This document shows, piece after piece, positions 39,981-47,935 of a DNA stretch of 64,000 nt. The position numbers and the translations under genes were made by a program. Position 1 is the stretch's first letter, and each line of letters begins with the position of its first letter. Origin of the DNA: Microbacterium yannicii (GTDB taxonomy: Bacteria; Actinomycetota; Actinomycetes; Actinomycetales; Microbacteriaceae); the NCBI RefSeq assembly GCF_024055635.1, contig NZ_JAMXMB010000040.1, positions 268,235 to 332,234 on the forward strand. Direction: 5' to 3'. A model generated the notes under the pieces. The model made no database searches and had not been told where the DNA came from. It saw only the letters and a list, made by a program, of their open reading frames with translations.

Positions 39981-40418
39981 ATGAGGCTGTGGTCGCTGCA
40001 TCCGTCGATCCTCGACCGAGCAGCTCTGGTGGCGTGCTGGCGTGAGGGCCTCCTCGCTCAGGCGGTGCTCGCGGGCAGCACGCGCGGCTACACCCGGCAC
40101 CCTCAGCTCGAGCGGTTCCGGGCGGTCGACGAGCCGCTCGACGCGATCGGCCACTACCTCAGCGGCCTGCGAACGGAGGCGGCAGCGCGCGGCTACTCGT
40201 TCGACGGCTCGCGCGTGCTGCGACCGGATGCCGCGGCCCCCGGCATCCCCGTCACCTCCGGCCAGCTGGGCTTCGAGCTGTCCCACCTGCGCGCCAAGGC
40301 GTCCCTCCGCGACCCGGAGTGGCTGCCGCGGGTTCCCGAGGTCGCCAGGCCGGCGCCGAGCTTCGCCGAGCGCCCGGGCGCCATCGAGTCATGGGAGCGC
40401 GGAGTGGTCACCTCCTAG
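39981..40418 (+). CDS. Pyrimidine dimer DNA glycosylase (Pyr_excise family)
   Basis: A 145-residue protein with the family N-terminus MRLWSLHPSILDRAALVACW, then REGLLAQAVLAGSTRGYTRH and PQLERFR, as in T4 endonuclease V relatives and their bacterial homologues. The expected role is excision of UV-induced cyclobutane dimers by glycosylase/AP-lyase action, with the N-terminal residue after Met as nucleophile in T4; here that residue is Arg, not Thr, so activity cannot be assumed. It starts 6 bases after mqo, suggesting one transcript. Confidence 0.78.
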   Translation: MRLWSLHPSILDRAALVACWREGLLAQAVLAGSTRGYTRHPQLERFRAVDEPLDAIGHYLSGLRTEAAARGYSFDGSRVLRPDAAAPGIPVTSGQLGFELSHLRAKASLRDPEWLPRVPEVARPAPSFAERPGAIESWERGVVTS

Positions 40419-40476
40419 ATTGGTCCCGCTGGTCGCGCGGGCGGCGACTGCGGCAGGTGGTGCCGCCGCCACCGAC

Positions 40477-40482
40477 TACGCT
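40477..40482 (+). promoter_or_regulatory. -10 box of tdk (leaderless type)
   Basis: TACGCT, six bases (CGATCC), then the GTG at 40489. Confidence 0.55.
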
Positions 40483-40488
40483 CGATCC

Positions 40489-41136
40489 GTGGCCAAGCTC
40501 TACTTCCGCTATGGGGCGATGAACTCCGGCAAGTCGACGTCGCTCCTTCAGGCCGCGTACAACTACGAGGAACGCGGGCAGCACGTCCTGCTCGCCAAGC
40601 CCATGGTCGACACCAAGGGCGCCGACCAGATCGACAGTCGCCTCGGCGTCAAGCGCACGGTCGACTTCCTCGTCGGTCCGGACGACGATATCCGGGCCCT
40701 GTTCGCCGAGCATCGCGCGCGGGTGAGGGCGGATGCCGCGGCCACGCTGGTCCCGGAATCCGAGGAGCACGAGGTCGACGTCGCGTGCTTCCTCATCGAC
40801 GAGGCGCAGTTCCTGACGCGCGAGCAGGTGGACGACCTGCTGCGCATCGTCGTGTTCGATGGCGTGCCGGTGCTGGCCTACGGCATCCGCACCGACTTCC
40901 AGACGCAGGCGTTCCCCGGCTCGGCGCGGTTGCTCGAGCTCGCTCACAGCCTCGAAGAACTCAAGACGATCTGCCGCTGCGGTCGCAAAGCTCTTTTCAA
41001 CGCTCGTCTCGTCGGCGGCCGGTTCGTGTTCGACGGTGACCAGGTCGCCATCGACGAGCTCAGCGCGGACCGCGTCACCTACGAGTCGCTGTGCGCCGAG
41101 GACTACCTGCGTGCGTCGGGCGGGCGCCTGGAATGA
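40489..41136 (+). CDS. tdk: Thymidine kinase
   Basis: Phosphorylates thymidine for salvage; 215 residues from GTG 40489. P-loop YGAMNSGKSTSLL, lid/DEAQ motif FLIDEAQFLTREQV, and base-binding region YGIRTDFQTQAFPGS. The zinc knuckle is altered: the first pair is present as ICRCGRKA, but the second site near the C-terminus keeps only one Cys (SLCAEDYL). Confidence 0.95.
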   Translation: MAKLYFRYGAMNSGKSTSLLQAAYNYEERGQHVLLAKPMVDTKGADQIDSRLGVKRTVDFLVGPDDDIRALFAEHRARVRADAAATLVPESEEHEVDVACFLIDEAQFLTREQVDDLLRIVVFDGVPVLAYGIRTDFQTQAFPGSARLLELAHSLEELKTICRCGRKALFNARLVGGRFVFDGDQVAIDELSADRVTYESLCAEDYLRASGGRLE

Positions 41137-41154
41137 CGCCAGGGCGGCCGGCGC

Positions 41155-41985
41155 TCAGGCGGTCTCGGGGGCGCGTCCGCGACGGCGGGGGAGCGGCACC
41201 AGCATCGACGTCGCGCGCTGGTAGTCGCGGTAGGCCGGGTACTTCGCGGCCGAGATCGACTCGGTGAAGATCGTCGAGCCGATGAAGAGCACCGTGAGCA
41301 GCGCCGGCCCCGCGATCGTCCAGTTGAGCCAGCTCCCGCCGTCGGCGACGAGCGCCACCGCTCCGAGCGCGTAGAACGCCCACCACTGCGCCTGCTCGAA
41401 GAAGAAGTTCGGGTGGCGGCTGTAGGCGAACAGGCCCCTCGTCAGGAATCCCGGCTCGAGGGTGCCGCCGGCCGCTCTCTTGGCCTGGTGGAAGGCCCAC
41501 TGCTGCTGATCGGCCACGGTCTCGCCCACCAGGAATGCCGCGAAGATCACCGAGAACGCGGCATCCCATCCGTTGAACGGCGTCGGGTGCTGCCATGCGA
41601 TGTAGGCGGGCAGCGTGATGAGCACCAGCAGGGCGCTCTGGAACCCGACGATGAAGAGCAGATTGAACACCTGGAACTGCCACCGCTTCATACGGCCGCG
41701 CAGGACCGCCCAGCGGTAGTCCTCCATGCCGGTGTAGCCGCCCTTGCGCGCGAAGTTGAAGGTGAGCCGCACGCCCCACGCCGTCACCAGCACAGCCATC
41801 ACGACGAGCCTCGTGGCGTCGACGCCGGCGGCGATGGCGGCCCCGGCGAAGATCCACACGTAGATCACCGGCACGACCGACCAGATCCGATCGATCCACG
41901 ACGTCTCGTTGGTGATGAGGGAGGTGATCCAGCAGAACGCGGCGGCGACGCCCGCGACGATGAGGACGAGGGGGAGGGGTTCCAT
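41155..41985 (-). CDS. DUF1295 membrane protein (steroid reductase-like)
   Basis: 276 residues, about seven membrane segments (first LPLVLIVAGVAAAFCWITSL). The C-terminal motif YSRHPNFFFEQAQWWAFYAL and KYPAYRDYQ match DUF1295, related in fold to isoprenylcysteine methyltransferases and steroid 5-alpha reductases. The reaction is unknown. It is convergent with tdk, with only 18 bases between stops. A TACCCT box six bases before the ATG suggests a leaderless transcript. Confidence 0.85.
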   Translation of the reverse strand: MEPLPLVLIVAGVAAAFCWITSLITNETSWIDRIWSVVPVIYVWIFAGAAIAAGVDATRLVVMAVLVTAWGVRLTFNFARKGGYTGMEDYRWAVLRGRMKRWQFQVFNLLFIVGFQSALLVLITLPAYIAWQHPTPFNGWDAAFSVIFAAFLVGETVADQQQWAFHQAKRAAGGTLEPGFLTRGLFAYSRHPNFFFEQAQWWAFYALGAVALVADGGSWLNWTIAGPALLTVLFIGSTIFTESISAAKYPAYRDYQRATSMLVPLPRRRGRAPETA

Positions 41986-41991
41986 GGGGTC

Positions 41992-41997
41992 AGGGTA
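41992..41997 (-). promoter_or_regulatory. -10 box of the DUF1295 gene
   Basis: Minus-strand TACCCT, then GACCCC, then ATG 41985. Confidence 0.45.
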
Positions 41998-42036
41998 TCG
42001 CCCCCCGGGGCGACATCGCGCGTCACCCGGCTTGTC

Positions 42037-42071
42037 TGTGGTAGGACCACACGTTATCGTGGTCTGACCAC
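42037..42071. promoter_or_regulatory. Twin GntR/FCD-type operator before the lldD operon
   Basis: Two perfect dyads: TGTGGTAGGACCACA at 42037-42051 and GTGGTCTGACCAC at 42059-42071. Their centres are 21 bp apart, two helical turns, so dimers would sit on one face. Both carry the TGGT-N3-ACCA pattern bound by FadR/LldR/PdhR-like regulators. A -10-like GTTATC lies between them, so binding would block the promoter; autoregulation by the next gene is likely. Confidence 0.75.
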
Positions 42072-42124
42072 ACCATGCACTTCATAGAGGAGGGGATGCG
42101 GATCCGACATCGACGAGGAGATCC

Positions 42125-42901
42125 GTGGCAGGGACCCCGACTTCGCCGGCGCTCGCGCCGGCCCGCGCCTGGCGCGTCGTGCTCGAGAAGATCGAGACCG
42201 ACCTGCTCGACGGCACGCTGCGCCCCGGCGACCGGCTCGCGCCCGAACGCGAACTCGCAACGACCCTCGGGGTTGGCCGTTCCAGCGTGCGCGAAGCCCT
42301 GCGGGTGCTCGAGGTGATGGGTCTCATCCGCACCGGCACGGGCTCGGGACCGACCTCGGGTGCCATCATCATCGCCACGCCGGAAGGCGGCATGTCCGCC
42401 CTCCTGCGACTGCAGGTCGCCGCGCAGGGGTTTCCCTTCGACGACGTGGTCGCCACCCGCCTCGTGCTCGAATCCGCCGTCGTCGATGCTGTCGCGACCG
42501 ATCCTGCCCTGTCGACGGCGCGCGCTCGCGAGGTGCTGGAGGCGATGGACGCCGCCGATCTCACGGCACCGGAGTTCCTCGCGCTCGATGCGCAGCTGCA
42601 CCTGGCCCTCGCCGAGGCATCGGGCAACGTCGTGATCGCCGCCATGATGGCGGGACTCCGCACCGCGATCGAGTCGTACGTTCAGGCGGGCGCCGCCGGC
42701 ATCGCCGAATGGGATGCCGCCGCCGACCGCCTGCGCCGCGAGCACCACGCGATCCTCGACGCCGTCGACGCGGGCGATGCCGCTCGCGCCCGCACCCTCG
42801 TCCATGACCACATCGTCGGCTACTACTCGTCGGCGGGCCTCGCCCGCTCTGCGCCCGCCGACTCCGTCCCCGGATCCGCCGCGACGGATCCGACCTCCTG
42901 A
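42125..42901 (+). CDS. FadR/GntR family regulator with FCD domain (LldR-like)
   Basis: 258 residues. Winged HTH at about 16-85 (KIETDLLDGTLRPGDRLAPE, VGRSSVREALRVLEVMGLI) and an all-helical FCD ligand domain from 115 (TRLVLESAVVDAV) carrying metal-ligand positions typical of the group (Asp in ALDAQLHLALAEASGN, later His in HHAILDAV). GTG start after GAGGAGA. The gene lies 11 bases before lldD and behind a twin operator of the right type, so it very probably responds to lactate. Confidence 0.9.
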   Translation: MAGTPTSPALAPARAWRVVLEKIETDLLDGTLRPGDRLAPERELATTLGVGRSSVREALRVLEVMGLIRTGTGSGPTSGAIIIATPEGGMSALLRLQVAAQGFPFDDVVATRLVLESAVVDAVATDPALSTARAREVLEAMDAADLTAPEFLALDAQLHLALAEASGNVVIAAMMAGLRTAIESYVQAGAAGIAEWDAAADRLRREHHAILDAVDAGDAARARTLVHDHIVGYYSSAGLARSAPADSVPGSAATDPTS

Positions 42902-42912
42902 AAGGCACTCCC

Positions 42913-44310
42913 ATGGTCCAGCGCCAGCTCCCCAAGCCTGCAGAGCTGCTCGAGCTCATGCAGTTCAAGAAGCCCGAACTCGACGGCCGCAAGCGCCGGC
43001 TCGAGGCGGCGCTCACGATCCACGACCTGCGCACGATCGCCAAGCGCCGCACGCCCAAGGCGGCCTTCGACTACACCGACGGCGCCGCCGAGGGCGAGTT
43101 CTCGCTCGCCCGCGCGCGCCAGGCATTCGAAGACGTGGAGTTCCACCCCGACATCCTGCGTCCGGCTGAGCACGTGGACATGTCGACCGAGATCCTCGGC
43201 GGTCCGTCGGCTCTGCCCTTCGGCATCGCGCCGACCGGCTTCACGCGCCTGATGCAGACCGAGGGCGAGACCGCCGGTGCGGGCGCGGCCGGTGCCGCCG
43301 GCATCCCGTTCACGCTGTCGACGCTCGGAACGACGTCGATCGAGGACGTGAAGAAGGCGAACCCGCACGGACGCAACTGGTTCCAGCTGTACGTCATGCG
43401 CGATCGCGAGATCTCGTACGCGCTGGCCCGTCGCGCCGCGGCCGCCGGGTTCGACACGCTCCAGTTCACCGTCGACACCCCCGTCGCCGGCGCCCGCCTG
43501 CGCGACAAGCGCAACGGCTTCTCGATCCCGCCGCAGCTGACGCTGGGCACGATCATCAACGCCATCCCGCGGCCCTGGTGGTGGTACGACTTCCTCACCA
43601 CGCCGAAGCTCGAGTTCGCCTCGCTGTCGACCACGGGCGGCACCGTCGGCGAGCTGCTCGACGCCGCGATGGACCCGACGATCAGCTACGACGATCTCGC
43701 GATCATCCGCGACATCTGGCCGGGCAAGATCGTCGTCAAGGGCGTGCAGAACGTCGCCGATTCGAAGCGTCTCATCGACGCCGGCGTCGACGGCATCATC
43801 CTGTCGAACCACGGCGGACGCCAGCTCGACCGCGCGCCGATCCCGTTCCGGCTGCTGCCCGAGGTGGTGCGCGAGGTCGGCAAGGACGCCACCGTCATGG
43901 TCGATACCGGCATCATGAACGGTGCCGACATCGTGGCGTCGATCGCGCTGGGCGCGAAGTTCACCCTGATCGGCCGCGCATACCTCTACGGCCTCATGGC
44001 GGGTGGGCGGCAAGGCGTCGACCGCACGATCGCCATCCTCCGCAGCGAGATCGAGCGCACCATGAAGCTGCTGGGCGTCTCCACCCTCGCCGAGCTCGAG
44101 CCGCGCCACGTGACCCAGCTCACGCGGCTGCTGCCCCTCGCGGGCGCACCGGCCGAGGCCGTCGGCGGTGGCGCGCCGCGCGTGCGCGTGGCGTCCGGTG
44201 CCGCGGCGCGGGCTCCGAGGGCGACGGCGAACGGCAAGGCGGATGCCGCCGCATCCCGCCCTGCGAAGACCACCGCGTCGAAGAGCGCCGCCTCCCGCCC
44301 TCAAGCGTGA
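42913..44310 (+). CDS. lldD: FMN-dependent L-lactate dehydrogenase
   Basis: Oxidises L-lactate to pyruvate using FMN and the respiratory chain. 465 residues, longer than usual. FMN_dh domain 35-400: AFDYTDGAAEGEFSLARAR, FGIAPTGFTRLM, WFQLYV, catalytic-His motif ILSNHGGRQLD, and IALGAKFTLIGRAYLYGLMA. Residues after about 415 form an Ala/Lys/Arg-rich tail not needed for catalysis. Close relatives include mycofactocin-linked alpha-hydroxyacid dehydrogenases, but no mycofactocin genes are nearby. It is coupled to the GntR regulator. Confidence 0.92.
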   Translation: MVQRQLPKPAELLELMQFKKPELDGRKRRLEAALTIHDLRTIAKRRTPKAAFDYTDGAAEGEFSLARARQAFEDVEFHPDILRPAEHVDMSTEILGGPSALPFGIAPTGFTRLMQTEGETAGAGAAGAAGIPFTLSTLGTTSIEDVKKANPHGRNWFQLYVMRDREISYALARRAAAAGFDTLQFTVDTPVAGARLRDKRNGFSIPPQLTLGTIINAIPRPWWWYDFLTTPKLEFASLSTTGGTVGELLDAAMDPTISYDDLAIIRDIWPGKIVVKGVQNVADSKRLIDAGVDGIILSNHGGRQLDRAPIPFRLLPEVVREVGKDATVMVDTGIMNGADIVASIALGAKFTLIGRAYLYGLMAGGRQGVDRTIAILRSEIERTMKLLGVSTLAELEPRHVTQLTRLLPLAGAPAEAVGGGAPRVRVASGAAARAPRATANGKADAAASRPAKTTASKSAASRPQA

Positions 44311-44328
44311 GCGCAGAGCGCCGGATGC

Positions 44329-44378
44329 GCGAAAGGGTAGATTTCCGTCTTGTTCAGAGCGGATATCTACCCTTTCGC
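44329..44378. terminator. Bidirectional terminator between lldD and the HAD gene
   Basis: GCGAAAGGGTAGAT at 44329-44342 pairs perfectly with ATCTACCCTTTCGC at 44365-44378. The A/T-rich arm ends (GAAA, TTTC) provide U-tracts for both convergent genes. Confidence 0.85.
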
Positions 44379-44389
44379 GATCCCGGGCG

Positions 44390-45166
44390 TCAGACGCGGA
44401 CGGCGAGCGTGGGGATCAGCTGCTCGAGGTGGGCGGCGGTGTCTTCCCAGCCCTCGACCGCGTGGCAGCGCACGCCCATCGCGAGGACGGGATAGTCGTT
44501 GCCTTCGGGGTCGAGCCGGTCGCCGACGAACAGCATGTCGTCGAGTGCGATGCCGGTCTGCTCGGCGAGCTGACGCATGCCGTAGGCCTTGTCGATGCCC
44601 TGCTCGGTGATGTCGATGGAGGTGGAGCCGCCGGAGCGCACCTCGAGATCAGGGATCAGCGCCGCGACAGCCGCGCGCAAGGCGTTCTTCTTCTCGCCGG
44701 TCGGGTCCCAGGCCATCTTCGTCGCGACCGGCGCCTGCTGACCCAGCGCGGAGAACGTGATCTGCGAACCGCGGTCCTCCAGGATGTCGCCCCAGGTCTC
44801 GGACTCCCAGAGCCCGAGACGCCGGGCCTCGGCCTCCACGGCGGCGAGTGCACGCGACTTCTCGTCCTCGGTCAGCGAACGCTTGTAGACGGTGTCCACA
44901 CCGTCTTCTGTCAAGCGGTAGTACTGGGTGCCGCAGGTCGGCAGCAGGTGTATCCGCGAACGGACAGCGGCCGAGGCATCCGGCAGACGGTCCACGACCT
45001 GCGACGTGAACTGGGCCAGCTGTCCGCCGGAGATGATCGCGACCTCCACCCGCTCCGCCAGCGCGATGAGCAGCTCACCGATGCGCGGGTCGATCCGGCT
45101 CTTCGAGGGAGCGAGGGTGTCGTCGAGGTCGAACGCGACGAGAAGGGGCGGGTTGCTGTCAGCCAT
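44390..45166 (-). CDS. HAD-IIB family phosphatase (phosphomannomutase-like)
   Basis: 258 residues. Motif I AFDLDDTLAPSKS (Asp nucleophile), motif II IISGG, motif III Lys within the central cap region, motif IV MLFVGDRLDPEGNDYP. The cap with RGSQITFSALGQQAP resembles eukaryote-type phosphomannomutases and sugar phosphatases of the Cof class. A sugar-phosphate substrate is likely but undefined. It is preceded on the minus strand by tRNA-Pro and a strong hairpin. Confidence 0.85.
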   Translation of the reverse strand: MADSNPPLLVAFDLDDTLAPSKSRIDPRIGELLIALAERVEVAIISGGQLAQFTSQVVDRLPDASAAVRSRIHLLPTCGTQYYRLTEDGVDTVYKRSLTEDEKSRALAAVEAEARRLGLWESETWGDILEDRGSQITFSALGQQAPVATKMAWDPTGEKKNALRAAVAALIPDLEVRSGGSTSIDITEQGIDKAYGMRQLAEQTGIALDDMLFVGDRLDPEGNDYPVLAMGVRCHAVEGWEDTAAHLEQLIPTLAVRV

Positions 45167-45185
45167 GGAGTCCGTCCTTTCATAC

Positions 45186-45215
45186 GAGAGGCTCCGCCTT
45201 CCGGCGGAGCCTCTC
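45186..45215. terminator. Hairpin between tRNA-Pro and the HAD gene
   Basis: GAGAGGCTCCGCC, loop TTCC, and its perfect 13-bp complement. Lies 6 bases beyond the tRNA 3' end on the minus strand. No long T-run follows. Confidence 0.75.
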
Positions 45216-45220
45216 TGCTG

Positions 45221-45294
<74 letters not shown>

Positions 45295-45311
45295 TTGACA
45301 ACCCCATGAGT

Positions 45312-46907
45312 CTACCTGATCGTGGGCCGTGCTCCGAACCGGGGACGCCGTGACGCGACGATCGCGATGCCGATACTGAGCAGGCCGATGGCGAGCGCTG
45401 CAGGGGCGCGGACGTCGCCGGCGTTCATTCCGGTCGCCGCCAGAGCGCGCTCCGGCGTGGCGGCGGGCGCGTCTTCGACGGGGGGAGCAGGGCTCTCCGT
45501 CGACGGTGCGGGCAGAGGAGTCGGCGTCGCAGGAGGAGGTGCGACGACGGCGACCTGCGACGGTTCGCCGAAGCGCTCCGTCCAGGCGAAGTCCGGCCCG
45601 GTGTGGGCGGCTACCGGACCGACCTGGTCTGCCGCAGTCACGCTCCAGACGGCCGTGTAGAAGCCGGGAGCAGTCATCTCCCACGGCGATGCGACGGTGT
45701 ACGCCATGGTCGGACCGGCCAGAGCGTCGGTGGTCACCCGGAGGCTGCCCACGACGGATGCCTCGGTCGGCACCTCCGCGCCGGGCACAGGCTCCGCATC
45801 GGTGCGGTAGACCACGGCGACCGCGGTCACGGGCAGGTACGACCCGTCTTCGGCACGCGGCCAGGAACCGTCTTCAGCGGAGAATGTCACTTCGTCGATG
45901 TACGGACCACCGGCCGTCACTCGCACCGGAACCCGGGTCGAGATGCGGGGGGAGAACGGCGGAACGCGGGGGGCAGCGTCTGCGCCGACGATCTCGAACT
46001 CGAGGGGGGCGGCGGGACCGGCCGTCTGCTGGCCGCCGGGTGTGGTGTAGTGGCGCACCGCAGCCGGGAGGCCGGTGCGGAACCGGCCTGTGCCGCTGAC
46101 CGTGTACGCCCGTCCTTCCGCGGGTGGGACGGCGCGGATCGCGTACTCGGTTCCCGCCGAGGCGTTGTCGAGTGTCGGCGAACCCGAGCCGGCGAAGACG
46201 GCGTTCACGAGAGTCACTGTTCCGGCCGCGGCGCCGGTCGCCTCGACGCGCACGGTGCCGCTGCGGTGGTCCGCGGCATCCGTCGAGAACACGAGGCGAC
46301 CGGTCGGGGAGCTGGTGTTCGACGCGGCACGCGTGGCTTCGTCGTAGTAGGCGACGGCGCGCTCCTGCACGGCGCGGTCGTGCTGCGGTGCGAGCGCGGA
46401 GAGCGTCCAATGGATGGCCCCGGCGAGGGAGTCGCCCGGGTATCCGAAGGCGTGCAGGGTCTCGTCGCGATTCGCGATCGCCTTGACCGCCCAGGCCACG
46501 GCCGCCGCCTGAACCGGATCCTCAGTCTGCCCGTAGGTCGAGATCAGCAGGTTGATCCCCGCCAGCTGCTGCGGAGACAGTCCGGCGGCCGAACCGCTGA
46601 TACCGTGATCGGTGCTCGGTCCGGTAGGGGCCGGGGCACCCGGTGTGATGCAGTACGTGTGGACGCCGCCGATGAGCATGGAACCGTGCCAGCCGTATGC
46701 CGAGATGGGTGCCCACGTGCCGAATCCGACGCCGCGCTCCGCCGCACCGGCATGAGGAGGCGCCATGACATCGATGATGAGCAGCACGATCAGCAACGGC
46801 AGGAGCAGCAGGTACGCGGAAGCTGGGAGCCGCGCGAACAGCAAGCGCAGGATCGGGGACGCGGGCTCCGACGAGAGCTCGAGCGGCTTTCGGTGATTCT
46901 TCGACAC
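45312..46907 (-). CDS. LAXTG-type cell-wall-anchored surface protein
   Basis: 531 residues. An N-terminal membrane/signal segment (LLLLPLLIVLLIIDVMAP, cleavage likely near GAAERG), an extracellular part with a conserved Cys in VHTYCITPG and mixed beta-rich domains, a Pro/Thr-rich spacer, and a sorting signal: LAATG, hydrophobic helix APAALAIGLLSIGIAIVA and a basic end RRPRFG. LAXTG is the motif known for class E sortases of high-G+C Gram-positives. The start is GTG 46907; the Shine-Dalgarno is poor. No sortase gene lies in the window. Function is unknown; adhesion or shell structure is a guess. Confidence 0.8.
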   Translation of the reverse strand: MSKNHRKPLELSSEPASPILRLLFARLPASAYLLLLPLLIVLLIIDVMAPPHAGAAERGVGFGTWAPISAYGWHGSMLIGGVHTYCITPGAPAPTGPSTDHGISGSAAGLSPQQLAGINLLISTYGQTEDPVQAAAVAWAVKAIANRDETLHAFGYPGDSLAGAIHWTLSALAPQHDRAVQERAVAYYDEATRAASNTSSPTGRLVFSTDAADHRSGTVRVEATGAAAGTVTLVNAVFAGSGSPTLDNASAGTEYAIRAVPPAEGRAYTVSGTGRFRTGLPAAVRHYTTPGGQQTAGPAAPLEFEIVGADAAPRVPPFSPRISTRVPVRVTAGGPYIDEVTFSAEDGSWPRAEDGSYLPVTAVAVVYRTDAEPVPGAEVPTEASVVGSLRVTTDALAGPTMAYTVASPWEMTAPGFYTAVWSVTAADQVGPVAAHTGPDFAWTERFGEPSQVAVVAPPPATPTPLPAPSTESPAPPVEDAPAATPERALAATGMNAGDVRAPAALAIGLLSIGIAIVASRRPRFGARPTIR

Positions 46908-47002
46908 ACGTCGAGACTGCGGGCTCGGCGACCCGTTCCAGCCCGGGTCGTACGCATCTGTGGATGACCCGCGGTCCTGCGCTTCTGGGGAGGAGCTGGC
47001 CC

Positions 47003-47935
47003 CTACGCCCGCGGAACGAGCGTCAAGAGCGATGCCTCAGGCCGGCACGCGAAGCGCACGGGCGCGTAGATCGAGTGACCGAGACCGGCGCTCACGTTCA
47101 GTGGCACAGTGCGCGCGTCGTGTGTCCAGGTGCTGAGGCCGCGCGCCTGCTTGAGCGGGATGTCGCAGTTGGCCACGAGTGCGCCGAACCCGGGCACCCG
47201 CACCTGACCCCCGTGGGTGTGGCCGGCGAAGACCGCGTCGGCGCCGAGATCGACGAAATCGTCGAGCACCCGCCGGTAGGGGGCATGGGTCACGCCGATG
47301 GTGAGGTCTGCCGGCTCATCGCGGCGCAACTCCGACAGCAGCCCCGGGAGCACCTCGAGCTCGTCCCACTCGCGATGGGCATCGCTGACGCCGAATGCGG
47401 CGATGCGCCGGCCGGCGGCATCCATCATTCCGACGCGGTTGTTCAGGTCGAGCCAGCCCAGCTCGTCCATGAGGTAGTCGTCGAGCGCCTGCGTGTCGAG
47501 GGGCTCGGACGTGTGCTTCACCTTGGACGGCCCGGTGAAGTACTTCAACGGGTTCCGCGGCGACGGAGCGGTGTGGTCGTTCGAACCATGCACGAAGACG
47601 CCAGGGATGCCGCGCAGCGGGTCGAATGCCGCGCGCAGGCCGCGGAGGCCTTCGGGGTGACCCATGTTGTCGCCGGTGTTCACCACGAGGTCGGGCTTGA
47701 GTTCGGCGAGGGCGGCGATCCACTGCTGCTTGCGGTGCTGCCACGGCGCCATGTGAGCGTCGGACAGGTGGAGGACCCGGATCGGCGCGGCGCCGGCCGG
47801 AAGCACCGCGACGTCGTGGAAGCGGACCGTGAAGAGGTAGCGCTCGATCCCGATGCCCCATATGGCGGCGCCGGCACCGATCGCCCCCACCGTGCCGAGC
47901 ACGGTGAGGGCGGTGCGGGTTGCTGTCGGCGGCAC
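47003..47935 (-). CDS. Membrane-anchored metallophosphoesterase (YkuE-like)
   Basis: 310 residues: an N-terminal membrane anchor (ALTVLGTVGAIGAGAAIWGI) and a calcineurin-like domain with LSDAHMAPW, VNTGDNMGH, HGSNDHTAP (in place of GNHD), THAPYRRV and FAGHTHGGQVR. The binding site faces the cell exterior or the inner leaflet. Relatives such as YkuE and YaeI are poorly defined, with lipid or wall phosphoester substrates suspected. Start GTG 47935 shares its first base with the TAG stop of the penicillin-binding protein gene, so translation is coupled. Confidence 0.88.
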   Translation of the reverse strand: MPPTATRTALTVLGTVGAIGAGAAIWGIGIERYLFTVRFHDVAVLPAGAAPIRVLHLSDAHMAPWQHRKQQWIAALAELKPDLVVNTGDNMGHPEGLRGLRAAFDPLRGIPGVFVHGSNDHTAPSPRNPLKYFTGPSKVKHTSEPLDTQALDDYLMDELGWLDLNNRVGMMDAAGRRIAAFGVSDAHREWDELEVLPGLLSELRRDEPADLTIGVTHAPYRRVLDDFVDLGADAVFAGHTHGGQVRVPGFGALVANCDIPLKQARGLSTWTHDARTVPLNVSAGLGHSIYAPVRFACRPEASLLTLVPRA

